Positions 55,552 through 63,799 of a stretch of 64,000 nt of DNA are shown piece by piece (position 1 is the stretch's first letter; every line of letters starts with the position of its first letter). The DNA is taken from assembly GCF_004331675.1 (NCBI RefSeq), contig NZ_SJSN01000004.1, positions 188,255 to 252,254 on the forward strand. Reading direction: 5' to 3'. This stretch comes from Pedobacter frigidisoli. Its GTDB lineage: Bacteria; Bacteroidota; Bacteroidia; Sphingobacteriales; Sphingobacteriaceae. Both the position numbers and the translations under genes were made by a program. The notes beneath the pieces are model-generated. The model did not search any database, had not been told where the DNA came from, and saw nothing but the letters and a program-made list of their open reading frames with translations.

Positions 55552-56250
55552 TTAAATCCCCGCTACTGATTTGGTTTCAATTGCAATACCAGGACTCATT
55601 GTAGAAGACACGTGAATGCTTTTAAAATAAGTTCCTTTTGCAGCAGATGGTTTCAATTTAGAAATTACAGAGATGATCTCCATAGCGTTTTCATAAATTT
55701 TATCTGCTGGGAATGATACTTTCCCTATTGAAGCGTGTATAATACCGCTTTTGTCAACCTTAAAATCAATCTTACCTGCTTTAACCTCTGTTACAGCTTT
55801 ACCAACATCGTTAGTTACTGTACCAGATTTTGGATTTGGCATTAAGTTCCTTGGACCTAAAACACGGCCCAATTTACCTACCTTAGCCATACAAGCCGGT
55901 GTTGTGATAATAATGTCTACATCGGTCCAACCAGCTTCAATTTTAGCCACATATTCGTCTAAACCTACGAAATCTGCGCCAGCTGCTCTTGCTTCTTCTT
56001 CCTTATCAGGAGTTACTAAAGCTAAAACACGTACAGTTTTACCTGTTCCGTGTGGTAAAGTAGCAATACCACGAACCATTTGATTGGCTTTACGTGGATC
56101 TACACCTAAAGAAACATCAATATCAACTGATGCATCAAATTTAGTAGTAGTGATCTCTTTTACCAAAGCAGCGGCAGCCTGTAAAGTATAAGCTTTACCA
56201 GCTTCTATTTTAGCATGTGCCTTTTTTTGATTTTTAGTTAATTTCGCCAC
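55552..56250 (-). CDS. rplA: Ribosomal protein uL1
   Basis: 232 residues. Signature blocks: [60 protein letters not shown] and [11 protein letters not shown]. Start codon is GTG at 56250 ([14 protein letters not shown]), 20 bases after rplK. L1 forms the mobile stalk at the E site. Confidence 0.96.
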   Translation of the reverse strand: MAKLTKNQKKAHAKIEAGKAYTLQAAAALVKEITTTKFDASVDIDVSLGVDPRKANQMVRGIATLPHGTGKTVRVLALVTPDKEEEARAAGADFVGLDEYVAKIEAGWTDVDIIITTPACMAKVGKLGRVLGPRNLMPNPKSGTVTNDVGKAVTEVKAGKIDFKVDKSGIIHASIGKVSFPADKIYENAMEIISVISKLKPSAAKGTYFKSIHVSSTMSPGIAIETKSVAGI

Positions 56251-56270
56251 TGTTGTAAACTGTTTTTTAA

Positions 56271-56714
56271 TTAATTGTTCCAGGGTGCGTCACCAGAAAC
56301 GGTGATTCCCATACTGCGTGCTGTTCCAGCAACCATACTCATTGCAGATTCGATTGTAAATGCATTTAAATCAGGCATCTTATCTTCAGCAATAACTTTA
56401 ATTTGGTCCCAGGTCACCGACCCAACTTTTTTACGGTTAGGCTCAGCAGAACCACTCGTTAATTTAGTAGCATCTTTTAATTGGATAGCTACAGGAGGGG
56501 TTTTGATGATGAATTCGAATGACTTATCAGCATAAACAGTAATTACAACTGGCAATACTTTACCTGCTTTATCTTGGGTACGAGCGTTGTACTGTTTGCA
56601 AAACTCCATAATGTTAACACCCTTAGCACCTAATGCAGGCCCTACTGGTGGCGATGGATTTGCAGCTCCGCCTTTGATCTGTAATTTGATCATTGCACTG
56701 ACTTCTTTTGCCAT
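56271..56714 (-). CDS. rplK: Ribosomal protein uL11
   Basis: 147 residues. [20 protein letters not shown], then [20 protein letters not shown] (Pro-rich N-terminal domain that binds factors), and the RNA-binding C-terminal domain with [13 protein letters not shown]. Separated from nusG by a hairpin with a T-rich tail. Confidence 0.97.
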   Translation of the reverse strand: MAKEVSAMIKLQIKGGAANPSPPVGPALGAKGVNIMEFCKQYNARTQDKAGKVLPVVITVYADKSFEFIIKTPPVAIQLKDATKLTSGSAEPNRKKVGSVTWDQIKVIAEDKMPDLNAFTIESAMSMVAGTARSMGITVSGDAPWNN

Positions 56715-56790
56715 TTTGTGTTTATTGTTTATTTAAAACTCAATGTTAAATATTGGAAGCATGTAACATTTTATTCCCTTCAATTCCTAT

Positions 56791-56833
56791 AAAACTAAAA
56801 GGACTGCAAAGATATGGATAATCTTGCAGTCCT
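56791..56833 (-). terminator. Terminator-like hairpin between nusG and rplK
   Basis: On the minus strand ATCTTGCAGTCCT-complement arms pair: AGGACTGCAAAGAT (56800-56813) with ATCTTGCAGTCCT (56821-56833), one bulged A, followed by TTTTAGTTTT. Could terminate or attenuate between secE-nusG and the rplKAJL-rpoBC part. Confidence 0.65.
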
Positions 56834-56858
56834 ACAATATATTTTGAAAATAAATTTC

Positions 56859-57398
56859 TTACTCTTTTTCTACTTGCATATAGTTAAGTTCAAGTGGTGT
56901 TTTACGACCAAAAATCTTAACCATCACTTTCAATTTCTTCTTCTCTTCGTTTACTTCTTCGATAACACCAGAGAAACCATTGAAAGGACCATCCATAACC
57001 TTGATGCCTTCGCCAACATAATACGGAACATTCATTGTTTCACCTTGTTCGCTCATTTCATCAACCACACCTAAAATACGGTTAACTTCTGCTTGGCGCA
57101 TTGGAATTGGATTGCCAGCTTTATCCCCTAAGAAACCGATAACGCTATTTATACCTTTGATAATGTGTTCTAGCTCACCATCTAGAGTAGTTTCAACCAA
57201 AACATAGCCTGGATAAAAATTACGTTCTTTTGCAATTTTTTTTCCATCTTTCATTTGGTAATATTTCTCCATAGGTATTAAAACCTGAGGAACCAAATGA
57301 GAGAAACCTAAACGACTAATCTCAGCATCAATGTACTGTTTTACTTTCTTTTCTTTACCGCTAACAGCCCTTACAACATACCACTTTAGATCGCTCAT
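56859..57398 (-). CDS. nusG: Transcription termination/antitermination factor NusG
   Basis: 179 residues. The NGN domain starts LKWYVVRAVSGKEKKVKQYI and includes RNFYPGYVLVETTLDGEL; the KOW motif near the C-terminus is EGIKVMDGPFNGFSGVIEEV. Binds RNA polymerase and, through KOW, Rho or S10. It follows secE with 9 bases between. Confidence 0.96.
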   Translation of the reverse strand: MSDLKWYVVRAVSGKEKKVKQYIDAEISRLGFSHLVPQVLIPMEKYYQMKDGKKIAKERNFYPGYVLVETTLDGELEHIIKGINSVIGFLGDKAGNPIPMRQAEVNRILGVVDEMSEQGETMNVPYYVGEGIKVMDGPFNGFSGVIEEVNEEKKKLKVMVKIFGRKTPLELNYMQVEKE

Positions 57399-57407
57399 TA
57401 GTAAATA

Positions 57408-57605
57408 TTAATTAGAAAGTGATTTATAAAAAGTATCCAATACAAATGTAGATCCCTTATCCATTGCAAAAATAACCAATGCAATAATTAAAGAAGCCAC
57501 TAAAACAAGAATCGCAGAACTTTGCAGTTCACCCCAAGTAGGCCATGTAACCTTATTGGTCATTTCATCGTATGATTCTTTTATAAACTCAACTACTTTA
57601 GCCAT
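57408..57605 (-). CDS. secE: Preprotein translocase subunit SecE
   Basis: 65 residues from MAKVVEFIKESYDEM. The amphipathic SecE helix is NKVTWPTWGELQSSAILVLV, then one transmembrane segment (ILVLVASLIIALVIFAMDKG). The longer frame to 57677 runs into a repeat spacer and is rejected. Minimal single-TM SecE, essential part of SecYEG. Confidence 0.94.
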   Translation of the reverse strand: MAKVVEFIKESYDEMTNKVTWPTWGELQSSAILVLVASLIIALVIFAMDKGSTFVLDTFYKSLSN

Positions 57606-57710
57606 ATCAAAATTATTGAATGAGAGAATGAGTGAGTGAGTGAATGGTAATATCTGAAGATAATCCTTCAAAATCAATCATTCATTCATTCAAAAATCAA
57701 TCATTATTTT
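57606..57710 (-). repeat. GAGTGA/TTCATTCA repeat spacer between tRNA-Trp and secE
   Basis: TTCATTCATTCA lies on one side and GAATGAGTGAGTGAGTGAATG on the other, with a small TATCT/AGATA stem between. Partial self-complementarity; part of the spacer class described in the findings. Confidence 0.5.
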
Positions 57711-57713
57711 AAG

Positions 57714-57784
57714 CACGGGAACAAGGATTCGAACCCTGATCAAAGGTTTTGGAGACCTCTATTCTACCGTTGAACTATTCCCGT
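57714..57784 (-). tRNA. tRNA-Trp (CCA anticodon)
   Basis: 71 bases. The acceptor arms ACGGGAA/TTCCCGT pair fully, discriminator G; T-loop GGTTCGAATCC; anticodon CCA at 57750-57752. No CCA end is encoded. It lies between tuf and secE, a common position in Bacteroidota. Confidence 0.95.
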
Positions 57785-57788
57785 AATT

Positions 57789-57839
57789 AGAAAGCAAAGT
57801 ACTTAAGTTACCTCAAGACCTTGCTTTCTTTATTTTCCT
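57789..57839 (-). repeat. Hairpin between tuf and tRNA-Trp
   Basis: AGAAAGCAA (57789-57797) and TTGCTTTCT (57831-57839) are exact complements around a 33-base loop. May guide processing of tRNA-Trp from the tuf transcript. Confidence 0.5.
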
Positions 57840-57864
57840 TTAAGCCCTTTAAGGGTTTTTGGAT

Positions 57865-59052
57865 TTATTTTACAATTTCAGTTACCTGACCAGCACCTAC
57901 AGTTCTACCACCTTCACGGATAGCGAAACGTAAGCCTTTTTCCATTGCGATAGGAGAAATCAATTTTACAGAGATTGTAACGTTATCACCTGGCATTACC
58001 ATTTCAGTTCCTTCAGCTAATGAAATCTCACCAGTTACATCTGTAGTACGGAAATAGAATTGTGGACGGTATTTGTTGAAGAATGGAGTGTGACGACCAC
58101 CTTCTGCTTTTGATAAAACATAGATCTCAGCTTTGAAATCGGCGTGTGGAGTTACTGAACCTGGTTTGCAGATTACCATACCACGACGGATATCAGTTTT
58201 CTCAATACCACGTAACAATAAACCTACGTTATCACCAGCTTCACCATAATCTAAGATCTTACGGAACATCTCAACACCAGTAACTGTAGATTTTAAGTTC
58301 TCAGCACCCATACCTAAGATTTCAACTGGATCTCCAGAGTTGATTACACCACGCTCAATACGACCAGTTGCAACAGTACCACGACCAGTGATCGAGAATA
58401 CATCTTCAACAGGCATTAAGAATGGAAGTTCAGTTAAACGTGGAGGAATTGGAATATAGCTATCAACAGCATCCATTAATTCCATAATTTTTCCAACCCA
58501 TTTAGCATCACCGTTCAAACCACCTAAAGCAGAACCTTGAATAACAGGAATATCATCACCAGGGAAATCGTAGAACGATAATAATTCACGAACTTCCATT
58601 TCTACTAATTCTAATAATTCAGGATCATCAACCATATCCACTTTGTTCATGAATACAACCAATGAAGGTACACCAACCTGACGAGCCAATAAGATGTGCT
58701 CACGAGTTTGTGGCATTGGACCATCAGTAGCAGCAACAACGATAATAGCACCATCCATTTGAGCCGCACCTGTAACCATGTTTTTAACATAATCCGCGTG
58801 ACCTGGACAATCTACGTGTGCGTAGTGACGGTTTGCAGTTGAATACTCAACGTGCGCAGTATTAATAGTAATACCTCTTTCTTTTTCCTCAGGAGCTGAG
58901 TCAATTGAATCGAATGAACGTGCCTCAGATAAACCTGCATCAGCTAAAACTTTTGTAATAGCTGCTGTTAAAGTTGTTTTACCGTGATCGACGTGACCGA
59001 TTGTACCGATGTTTAAGTGCGGTTTACTACGGTCAAATTTTTCTTTTGCCAT
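57865..59052 (-). CDS. tuf: Elongation factor Tu
   Basis: 395 residues. G1 GHVDHGKTT, switch [24 protein letters not shown] guanine motif, [10 protein letters not shown]; domains II and III complete ([20 protein letters not shown]). Delivers aminoacyl-tRNA to the ribosome. Lies between tRNA-Thr(GGU) and tRNA-Trp on the same strand. Confidence 0.98.
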   Translation of the reverse strand: MAKEKFDRSKPHLNIGTIGHVDHGKTTLTAAITKVLADAGLSEARSFDSIDSAPEEKERGITINTAHVEYSTANRHYAHVDCPGHADYVKNMVTGAAQMDGAIIVVAATDGPMPQTREHILLARQVGVPSLVVFMNKVDMVDDPELLELVEMEVRELLSFYDFPGDDIPVIQGSALGGLNGDAKWVGKIMELMDAVDSYIPIPPRLTELPFLMPVEDVFSITGRGTVATGRIERGVINSGDPVEILGMGAENLKSTVTGVEMFRKILDYGEAGDNVGLLLRGIEKTDIRRGMVICKPGSVTPHADFKAEIYVLSKAEGGRHTPFFNKYRPQFYFRTTDVTGEISLAEGTEMVMPGDNVTISVKLISPIAMEKGLRFAIREGGRTVGAGQVTEIVK

Positions 59053-59177
59053 TTTATTTATAACTAATTAGTAGGTTAACTTTTTATTATTTTTTATTTA
59101 TTGTTTTATTGCAATGCAACACAAAAAACCTTGTCTACCCTGTATATTAACAGATTTAACAAAGCTTTATTATCCTG

Positions 59178-59249
<72 letters not shown>

Positions 59250-59329
59250 TTTTTAGTTTTCAGTTAACAGTTTTCAATTTACAGTTATAAACTGTTAACT
59301 GTTAGCCGCCAACTGCTCACTTTTTTTAG
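59250..59329 (-). repeat. CAGTTAACAGTTT hairpin between tRNA-Thr and tRNA-Gly
   Basis: Bases 59261-59273 and 59289-59301 are perfect 13-bp complements (CAGTTAACAGTTT, AAACTGTTAACTG) with a 15-base loop that itself contains ACAGTT. Confidence 0.8.
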
Positions 59330-59402
59330 AGCGGAAGACGAGGTTCGAACTCGCGACCTATAGCTTGGAAGGCTATCGCTCTACCAACTGAGCTACTTCC
59401 GC
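59330..59402 (-). tRNA. tRNA-Gly (UCC anticodon)
   Basis: 73 bases. Acceptor GCGGAAG/CTTCCGC, anticodon stem ATAGC/GCTAT with loop CTTCCAA giving UCC, T-loop AGTTCGAACCT. CCA not encoded. Confidence 0.94.
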
Positions 59403-59407
59403 TTTTT

Positions 59408-59490
59408 TTAATGATTGATTGATAGAATTATTCAAGGAGTGAATGTAAACATTCTATTACTCAAAATTTAATCATTCATACATTAAAATG
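59408..59490 (-). repeat. ATTGATTGA/ATCATTCAT spacer between tRNA-Gly and tRNA-Tyr
   Basis: ATGATTGATTGATAG on the left is answered by AATCATTCAT on the right, with an inner GAATGT/ACATTC stem. Same design as the neighbouring spacers. Confidence 0.55.
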
Positions 59491-59573
59491 TGGGGGGAGA
59501 AGGATTCGAACCTTCGAAATCTTGCGATAACAGAGTTACAGTCTGTCCCATTTGGCCGCTCTGGAATCCCCCC
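59491..59573 (-). tRNA. tRNA-Tyr (GUA anticodon)
   Basis: 83 bases with a long variable arm. Acceptor GGGGGGA/TCCCCCC, discriminator A; anticodon loop CTGTAAC giving GUA; T-loop GGTTCGAATCC. Confidence 0.95.
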
Positions 59574-59610
59574 TACTTTATTTCAAAATGCAACACCTTA
59601 AAACAAAAAG

Positions 59611-59683
<73 letters not shown>

Positions 59684-59812
59684 TTTTAATTTTTGTGCAA
59701 TGATACGAAAAATCTTCATTTTTCATATTATTAGCGTGTTTTTTAAAAACTTTAATCTTTTAAAAGAACTAACCTTTTCTTATTGGCATAACGCCGTTTC
59801 CGAAAGGGAATG

Positions 59813-59842
59813 CAAATCTACACAATTATATTTCACTTCAAA
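59813..59842 (-). promoter_or_regulatory. Promoter of the tRNA-tuf operon
   Basis: On the minus strand TTTG (59842-59839), 18 bases, TAGATTTG (59820-59813). Lies just after the hpf terminator and ~130 bases before tRNA-Thr(UGU), so the tRNA-tuf transcript has a long leader. A weaker TATCATTG box lies at 59704-59697, closer to the tRNA. Confidence 0.65.
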
Positions 59843-59850
59843 ATAAATTT

Positions 59851-59883
59851 GAAAAAAAAATAGCGGACTAGGTAGTCCGCTAT
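59851..59883 (-). terminator. hpf terminator
   Basis: ATAGCGGACT (59860-59869) and AGTCCGCTAT (59874-59883) form a perfect 10-bp stem with a 4-base loop; on the minus strand a run of T follows (59860-59852). Separates rpsU-xerC-hpf from the tRNA-tuf operon. Confidence 0.88.
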
Positions 59884-59914
59884 GTATAAAATTATGTTTT
59901 ATAATAATATTCAC

Positions 59915-60262
59915 TTAGTAATCAGTGGCTTCGCTTTCGCTTAAAATTGCTTTATGCTCACTTAATTTTGCACGAGTTTTATCTTTGTGCTTCGTGATCT
60001 GCTTTCTTAGCGATTCAATAGCCAAATCTGTAGCTTCCTCAAATGATTTACATTGTTCTTTAGCAAATAGGGTTCCACCCGGCACAATGAGTTTTATCTC
60101 ACTAATCTTGTTTGCCTCGTCTTCTACGTTCTCTAATTTTAAATACACCTCACCGCTAATAATCTGATCGAAAAACTGATCTAACTTATTTGCCTTTTTC
60201 TGTATAAACTCTAACAACTTACTGTCTGCACTGAAGTGGATTGATTGAACTCCGATTTTCAT
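59915..60262 (-). CDS. hpf: Ribosome hibernation promoting factor (short HPF/RaiA type)
   Basis: 115 residues: MKIGVQSIHFSADSKLLEFI, then QKKANKLDQFFDQIISGEVY, KEQCKSFEEATDLAIESL, and the basic RKQITKHKDKTR. Single S30AE domain without the long-form dimerisation tail. Binds the 30S decoding site and parks idle ribosomes. The start has AAAGGAGG (60274-60267) 4 bases before the ATG, a near-perfect SD, exceptional in this window. It lies 14 bases after the xerC-like gene. Confidence 0.92.
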   Translation of the reverse strand: MKIGVQSIHFSADSKLLEFIQKKANKLDQFFDQIISGEVYLKLENVEDEANKISEIKLIVPGGTLFAKEQCKSFEEATDLAIESLRKQITKHKDKTRAKLSEHKAILSESEATDY

Positions 60263-60274
60263 TTTTCCTCCTTT
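60263..60274 (-). promoter_or_regulatory. Strong Shine-Dalgarno of hpf
   Basis: AAAGGAGG then AAAA then ATG on the minus strand. Complementary to the 16S 3' end core CCUCCUUU. Almost no other gene here has such a site. Confidence 0.85.
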
Positions 60275-60276
60275 TT

Positions 60277-61161
60277 TTACGCCTTTGGATGGGCTTGTTT
60301 ATAAATTGTTTTTAATCTTTCAATTGAATTGTGTGTGTAAACCTGGGTTGCAGCTAAGCTAGCATGCCCCAAAAGCTCTTTAATAGCATTTAAATCTGCA
60401 CCTGCATTAAGCAAGGTAGTCGCATAACTGTGCCGTAAAACGTGGGGACTTTTCTTTTCATTGGTTGATATGTGGTTTAGGTTTGAGGTAACAATGCGGT
60501 ATATCAGTTTTGGGTATGATGATGCACCTGTATTGGAAACGATTAAGTTAAGCAAATTGTTGTCGAAATTCTGCAACTTTTTTAATTCAATATAAGTATT
60601 TACCTGATTGATAAGTTGTTTATTTATTGGGATAATTCTTTCCTTATTTCTTTTACCTAAAACCTTAATGGTGCCAGAAAAAGTGTCAACATCCGAATCT
60701 TTTAGCTGAATTAGTTCCGCTAAACGCATTCCTGTTCCAAAAAGCAGTTCCATTACCAAATGATCACGAACAGAACTGAAACTTTCGTCAAAATAATTTT
60801 CTGAATCTAAGAGCTGGTCCATTTTTTGAGCTTCGACAAATACGGGAAGTCGTTTTGGAATCTTTGGGGCTTTAATCAAAACCGTTGGATTTTGCTGAAT
60901 TTTCTCTTCCCTTAGTAAAAACTTGTAAAAACTTCTTAAAGTTGATATTTTTCTGTTGATGGTATTTTCTGAGGTTTTATTCTCCATCAAATCGACCATA
61001 TAACTTCTTAAGTGTGTATGCTTAACTTCGGGAAAACTTAATTCGAAAGTATTTTTGATATACTCCTCAAACTGACCTAAATCAGTTTGATAGGAGGTAA
61101 TGGTATGCTGAGAATAGCGCTTCTCGTGAGTTAAATATGTAATAAAACTTTTTAGCAACAT
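60277..61161 (-). CDS. Tyrosine recombinase, XerC/XerD-like
   Basis: 294 residues, with the full active set: R146 (FGTGMRLAEL), K170 (KVLGKRNKER), H240 and R243 (PHVLRHSYATTL), H266 (ELLGHASLAAT), and Y275 (TQVYTHNS). The N-terminal SAM-like core-binding domain is residues 1-95. It likely resolves chromosome dimers at dif; I cannot tell XerC from XerD from sequence alone. Position between rpsU and hpf, with no phage genes, supports a housekeeping role. Confidence 0.88.
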   Translation of the reverse strand: MLLKSFITYLTHEKRYSQHTITSYQTDLGQFEEYIKNTFELSFPEVKHTHLRSYMVDLMENKTSENTINRKISTLRSFYKFLLREEKIQQNPTVLIKAPKIPKRLPVFVEAQKMDQLLDSENYFDESFSSVRDHLVMELLFGTGMRLAELIQLKDSDVDTFSGTIKVLGKRNKERIIPINKQLINQVNTYIELKKLQNFDNNLLNLIVSNTGASSYPKLIYRIVTSNLNHISTNEKKSPHVLRHSYATTLLNAGADLNAIKELLGHASLAATQVYTHNSIERLKTIYKQAHPKA

Positions 61162-61260
61162 TCAATATCTTTTTCAAGGCGTTAATATGAAGTTACAAAT
61201 AGTTTTGATATAAAGAAATCATTAACAAATTGTTTATTGTAAAGATTTCGATTCAGTTTA

Positions 61261-61295
61261 AAAACAAAAAAGTCCCGACCTAAAGATCGGGACTT
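61261..61295 (-). terminator. Terminator downstream of rpsU
   Basis: TCGGGACTT (61287-61295) and AAGTCCCGA (61270-61278), followed on the minus strand by a T-rich run. It stands between rpsU and the xerC-like gene, so rpsU may be mostly monocistronic with some read-through. Confidence 0.85.
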
Positions 61296-61318
61296 CAATG
61301 TATTTATATCGTGAACAA

Positions 61319-61513
61319 CTAAGAAGTTGTATCTAGATTCATATTCTGAATGTAAACAGCATGTTTAATTTCAGTACGGCGAGCAACGGATTTTTTCTCG
61401 TATGCTTGGCGACTACGTAGTTCTCTCAATACACCAGTTTTTTCAAACTTTTTCTTGAAACGTTTTAGGGCTTTATCTAATGATTCGCCGTCTTTAATGT
61501 TAATAATGATCAT
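61319..61513 (-). CDS. rpsU: Ribosomal protein bS21
   Basis: 64 residues: MIIINIKDGESLDKALKRFK, then KKFEKTGVLRELRSRQAYEK and KSVARRTEIKHA. Binds the 30S platform beside the anti-SD end of 16S rRNA. In Bacteroidota bS21 with bS6 and bS18 shields the anti-SD. The mRNA here carries AGGAGGT (61531-61525), which free or bS21-lacking ribosomes could use. Confidence 0.96.
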   Translation of the reverse strand: MIIINIKDGESLDKALKRFKKKFEKTGVLRELRSRQAYEKKSVARRTEIKHAVYIQNMNLDTTS

Positions 61514-61524
61514 AACGCTGAAAT

Positions 61525-61577
61525 ACCTCCTCTCGTGGTTTTTTAAATTTTCCCGTGTTATCGGGGCTGCAAATGTA
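61525..61577 (-). promoter_or_regulatory. rpsU leader: -7 box, small hairpin and strong SD
   Basis: TACATTTG at 61577-61570 (TAnnTTTG), then CCCG/CGGG stem at 61565-61552, then AGGAGGT at 61531-61525, 11 bases before the ATG. A compact leader that fits autoregulation by bS21. Confidence 0.75.
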
Positions 61578-61683
61578 AGTAATTTATTGAAAATGAGAAA
61601 GATTTTTAAAAAGAAAATTTTTAGTTCAAATAACTGATTTATTCCAATCTTTATCTACATTTAGTTTATTCATTATAATATAT

Positions 61684-62058
61684 ATGACAGCTGGTAAAAA
61701 AGTAATTTCCATCATTGCGGTTTTAGTAATCATCATTTTAGCGGCAGTTTGCTATTATCGCTATTTCTTTGTTTTTGGCGAGGGCGTAAAAGCTGGAGAG
61801 TTAAACTACGTAGTAAAGAAAGGATATATCTTTAAAACCTACGAAGGCAAAATTATTCAGAGCGGAATAAGATCGAGAACAACTGGAAGTGTTCAAAGTA
61901 ACGAATTTGAGTTTTCCATTTCCAATAAGGAAATTGCCGAAAAGATGATGGCCAATAGTGGTAAATTTTATGAGCTTCATTATAAACAATATAACCATGC
62001 TTTACCGTGGAGAGGCTTTAGCGAATATGTTGTTGATAGTATTGTAACAGCGAAATAG
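61684..62058 (+). CDS. Hypothetical single-pass membrane protein
   Basis: 124 residues. One transmembrane segment (VISIIAVLVIIILAAVCYYR, residues ~7-26), then a ~95-residue extracytoplasmic domain rich in beta strands (GVKAGELNYVVKKGYIFKTY, SNEFEFSISNKEIAEKMMAN). Homologues are widespread in Bacteroidota and sometimes misnamed 6-phosphogluconate dehydrogenase; nothing here supports that enzyme. Function unknown. Confidence 0.75.
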   Translation: MTAGKKVISIIAVLVIIILAAVCYYRYFFVFGEGVKAGELNYVVKKGYIFKTYEGKIIQSGIRSRTTGSVQSNEFEFSISNKEIAEKMMANSGKFYELHYKQYNHALPWRGFSEYVVDSIVTAK

Positions 62059-62097
62059 GGTTTTGGGAAACCATTTTCATACTAACTTGTTTTAAAC

Positions 62098-62132
62098 AAA
62101 AAAAATCCGGAGGCGGTTAAACCTTCCGGATT
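62098..62132 (-). terminator. Terminator after the acyl-CoA dehydrogenase gene
   Basis: TCCGGATT (62125-62132) and AATCCGGA (62104-62111) pair; on the minus strand a T-run follows. Confidence 0.75.
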
Positions 62133-62193
62133 GCGCATAATATATTTGGTTTGTTGTTTTAATTATCTAGCTTTTTGCTGGGCTGTTTTTAGC

Positions 62194-63345
62194 TCAATTT
62201 AAAATCTCTCTGGCAATAACAATCTTTTGTATTTCGGAAGTTCCCTCGCCTATTGTACATAATTTGCTATCACGGTAAAATTTTTCTACGGGGAAGTCTT
62301 TGGTATAACCATAACCTCCAAATATCTGTACTGCTTCTGTAGCTACTCTAACCGAAACCTCTGAAGCAAAATATTTTGCCATTGCCGATTCTTTTGTCAT
62401 TGGTAAATGTCTGTTCTTTAAATCTGCAGCCTGACGGATTAATAATTCCGCGGCTTCTATTTCTGTTGCCATATCGGCAAGTTTAAAGCTTATGGCCTGA
62501 AAGCTAGAAATTGGCTGACCAAATTGCTGGCGTTGTTTCGAATAAGAAACTGCTGCATCGAATGCACCTTTAGCTATGCCTAAAGCTAGTGCAGCGATTG
62601 AGATTCTGCCTCCATCTAAAACTTTCATGGCTTGTTTAAATCCCTCACCAACATTTCCCAATAAATTCGCTTTTGGAACGCGACAGTTATCAAAAATCAT
62701 TTCTGTAGTTTCTGATGCTCGCATGCCTAGCTTATTCTCTTTTTTGCCTGCCGAGAAGCCAGGTGTTCCACGTTCTACAACGATTGCCGAAATTCCTTTA
62801 GAACTCCCTTGCTCTCCTGTTCGCACCATTACAACCGCAACATCGCCACTTTTACCATGGGTAATCCAGTTTTTGGTACCATTTATAATGTAATCGTCGC
62901 CATCTTCAACAGCTGTAGTCATCATTCTTAAAGCATCAGAACCTGTGTTAGCTTCTGTTAACCCCCAAGCGCCAATCCATTCTGCTGTGGCCAATTTAGG
63001 CAACCACCTTTGTTTCTGCTCTTCATTTGCAAAAGCCAAAATATGGCCAGTACAAAGTGAGTTATGCGCCGCCAGCGATAAACCAATGGAGCCACAAACT
63101 CTAGAAACCTCTACAATTACATCAACATACTCTTGGTAGCCTAGACCGGAGCCTCCGTATTCTTCGGGCACTAAAACACCCATTAAGCCTAATTCTCCCA
63201 ATTGTTTAAATAATGCTACGGGAAAATGCTGTGCCTCATCCCATTCCATTATATTTGGACGAATGTTTTTCTCTGCAAAATCGCGGACCATGGCCTTTAC
63301 ATTTTGTTGAGTTTCTGTTTCGGAAAAATTAAAGCTTACGCTCAT
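62194..63345 (-). CDS. Acyl-CoA dehydrogenase
   Basis: 383 residues, complete. The three-domain ACAD fold is shown by [40 protein letters not shown] (FAD-binding), [15 protein letters not shown], and the C-terminal [19 protein letters not shown] with [20 protein letters not shown]; the Glu in IGEGTSE is at the usual catalytic-base position for short/medium-chain members. Oxidises acyl-CoA to enoyl-CoA in beta-oxidation or branched-chain amino acid breakdown; chain preference not decidable. Confidence 0.94.
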   Translation of the reverse strand: MSVSFNFSETETQQNVKAMVRDFAEKNIRPNIMEWDEAQHFPVALFKQLGELGLMGVLVPEEYGGSGLGYQEYVDVIVEVSRVCGSIGLSLAAHNSLCTGHILAFANEEQKQRWLPKLATAEWIGAWGLTEANTGSDALRMMTTAVEDGDDYIINGTKNWITHGKSGDVAVVMVRTGEQGSSKGISAIVVERGTPGFSAGKKENKLGMRASETTEMIFDNCRVPKANLLGNVGEGFKQAMKVLDGGRISIAALALGIAKGAFDAAVSYSKQRQQFGQPISSFQAISFKLADMATEIEAAELLIRQAADLKNRHLPMTKESAMAKYFASEVSVRVATEAVQIFGGYGYTKDFPVEKFYRDSKLCTIGEGTSEIQKIVIAREILN

Positions 63346-63799
63346 TAAATTTATATTTTATAGTTAGTTTGGGCAATTATAAACATTTATTTTATAGTTA
63401 ATTACCATTAAATGTTTGTGTAATTACAGAATGAAATGGTATTTGGTACAATTAGCTTATCGATTAATTTTAAACCCTTAAATTATTGCCTTAATGGATA
63501 ATTAATTTCTTACAACTTTTTAAAAATAACTTAGTTGAGCTAGGGATTTAACCTAAAGAATGACCGTATTCGGTGAAAATGTTTTTGTTGCTTGCGCTGC
63601 TTTTAGTAAATAAACCTGATTGCAACAGAAATCCTTTTTGGTTGAACTTTCGACAAAGTCTGCAATTACGTTAACGAAAAAGATTGAAGTGCAAAGCAGG
63701 ACTTTCCGAACCGATTAATACTGAAACTGCTTTACAAATTATAGTTGAAGTTAGAATTTCGTTGTATTAATCCAAAAAATAATTGATGAGCAGCCAGTT
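63346..63799. repeat. Gene-free 454 bases with palindromic element copy F
   Basis: About 63575-63735 shows the right end of the dispersed family: GAAACTGCTTTACAAATT (compare GAAACTGCTTTCCAAATT of copy A), with AAAGCAGGACTTTCCGAACC inside. The rest is AT-rich with no recognised site beyond the expected acyl-CoA dehydrogenase promoter. Confidence 0.5.

Noticed and set aside
60277..61161. Tyrosine recombinase as sign of a prophage or integron
   Set aside because: Neighbours are rpsU, hpf and tRNAs in conserved order, and no phage genes or att repeats are seen; a Xer housekeeping role fits better.
61684..62058. 6-phosphogluconate dehydrogenase
   Set aside because: Only 124 residues with a membrane anchor and no NADP-binding fold.
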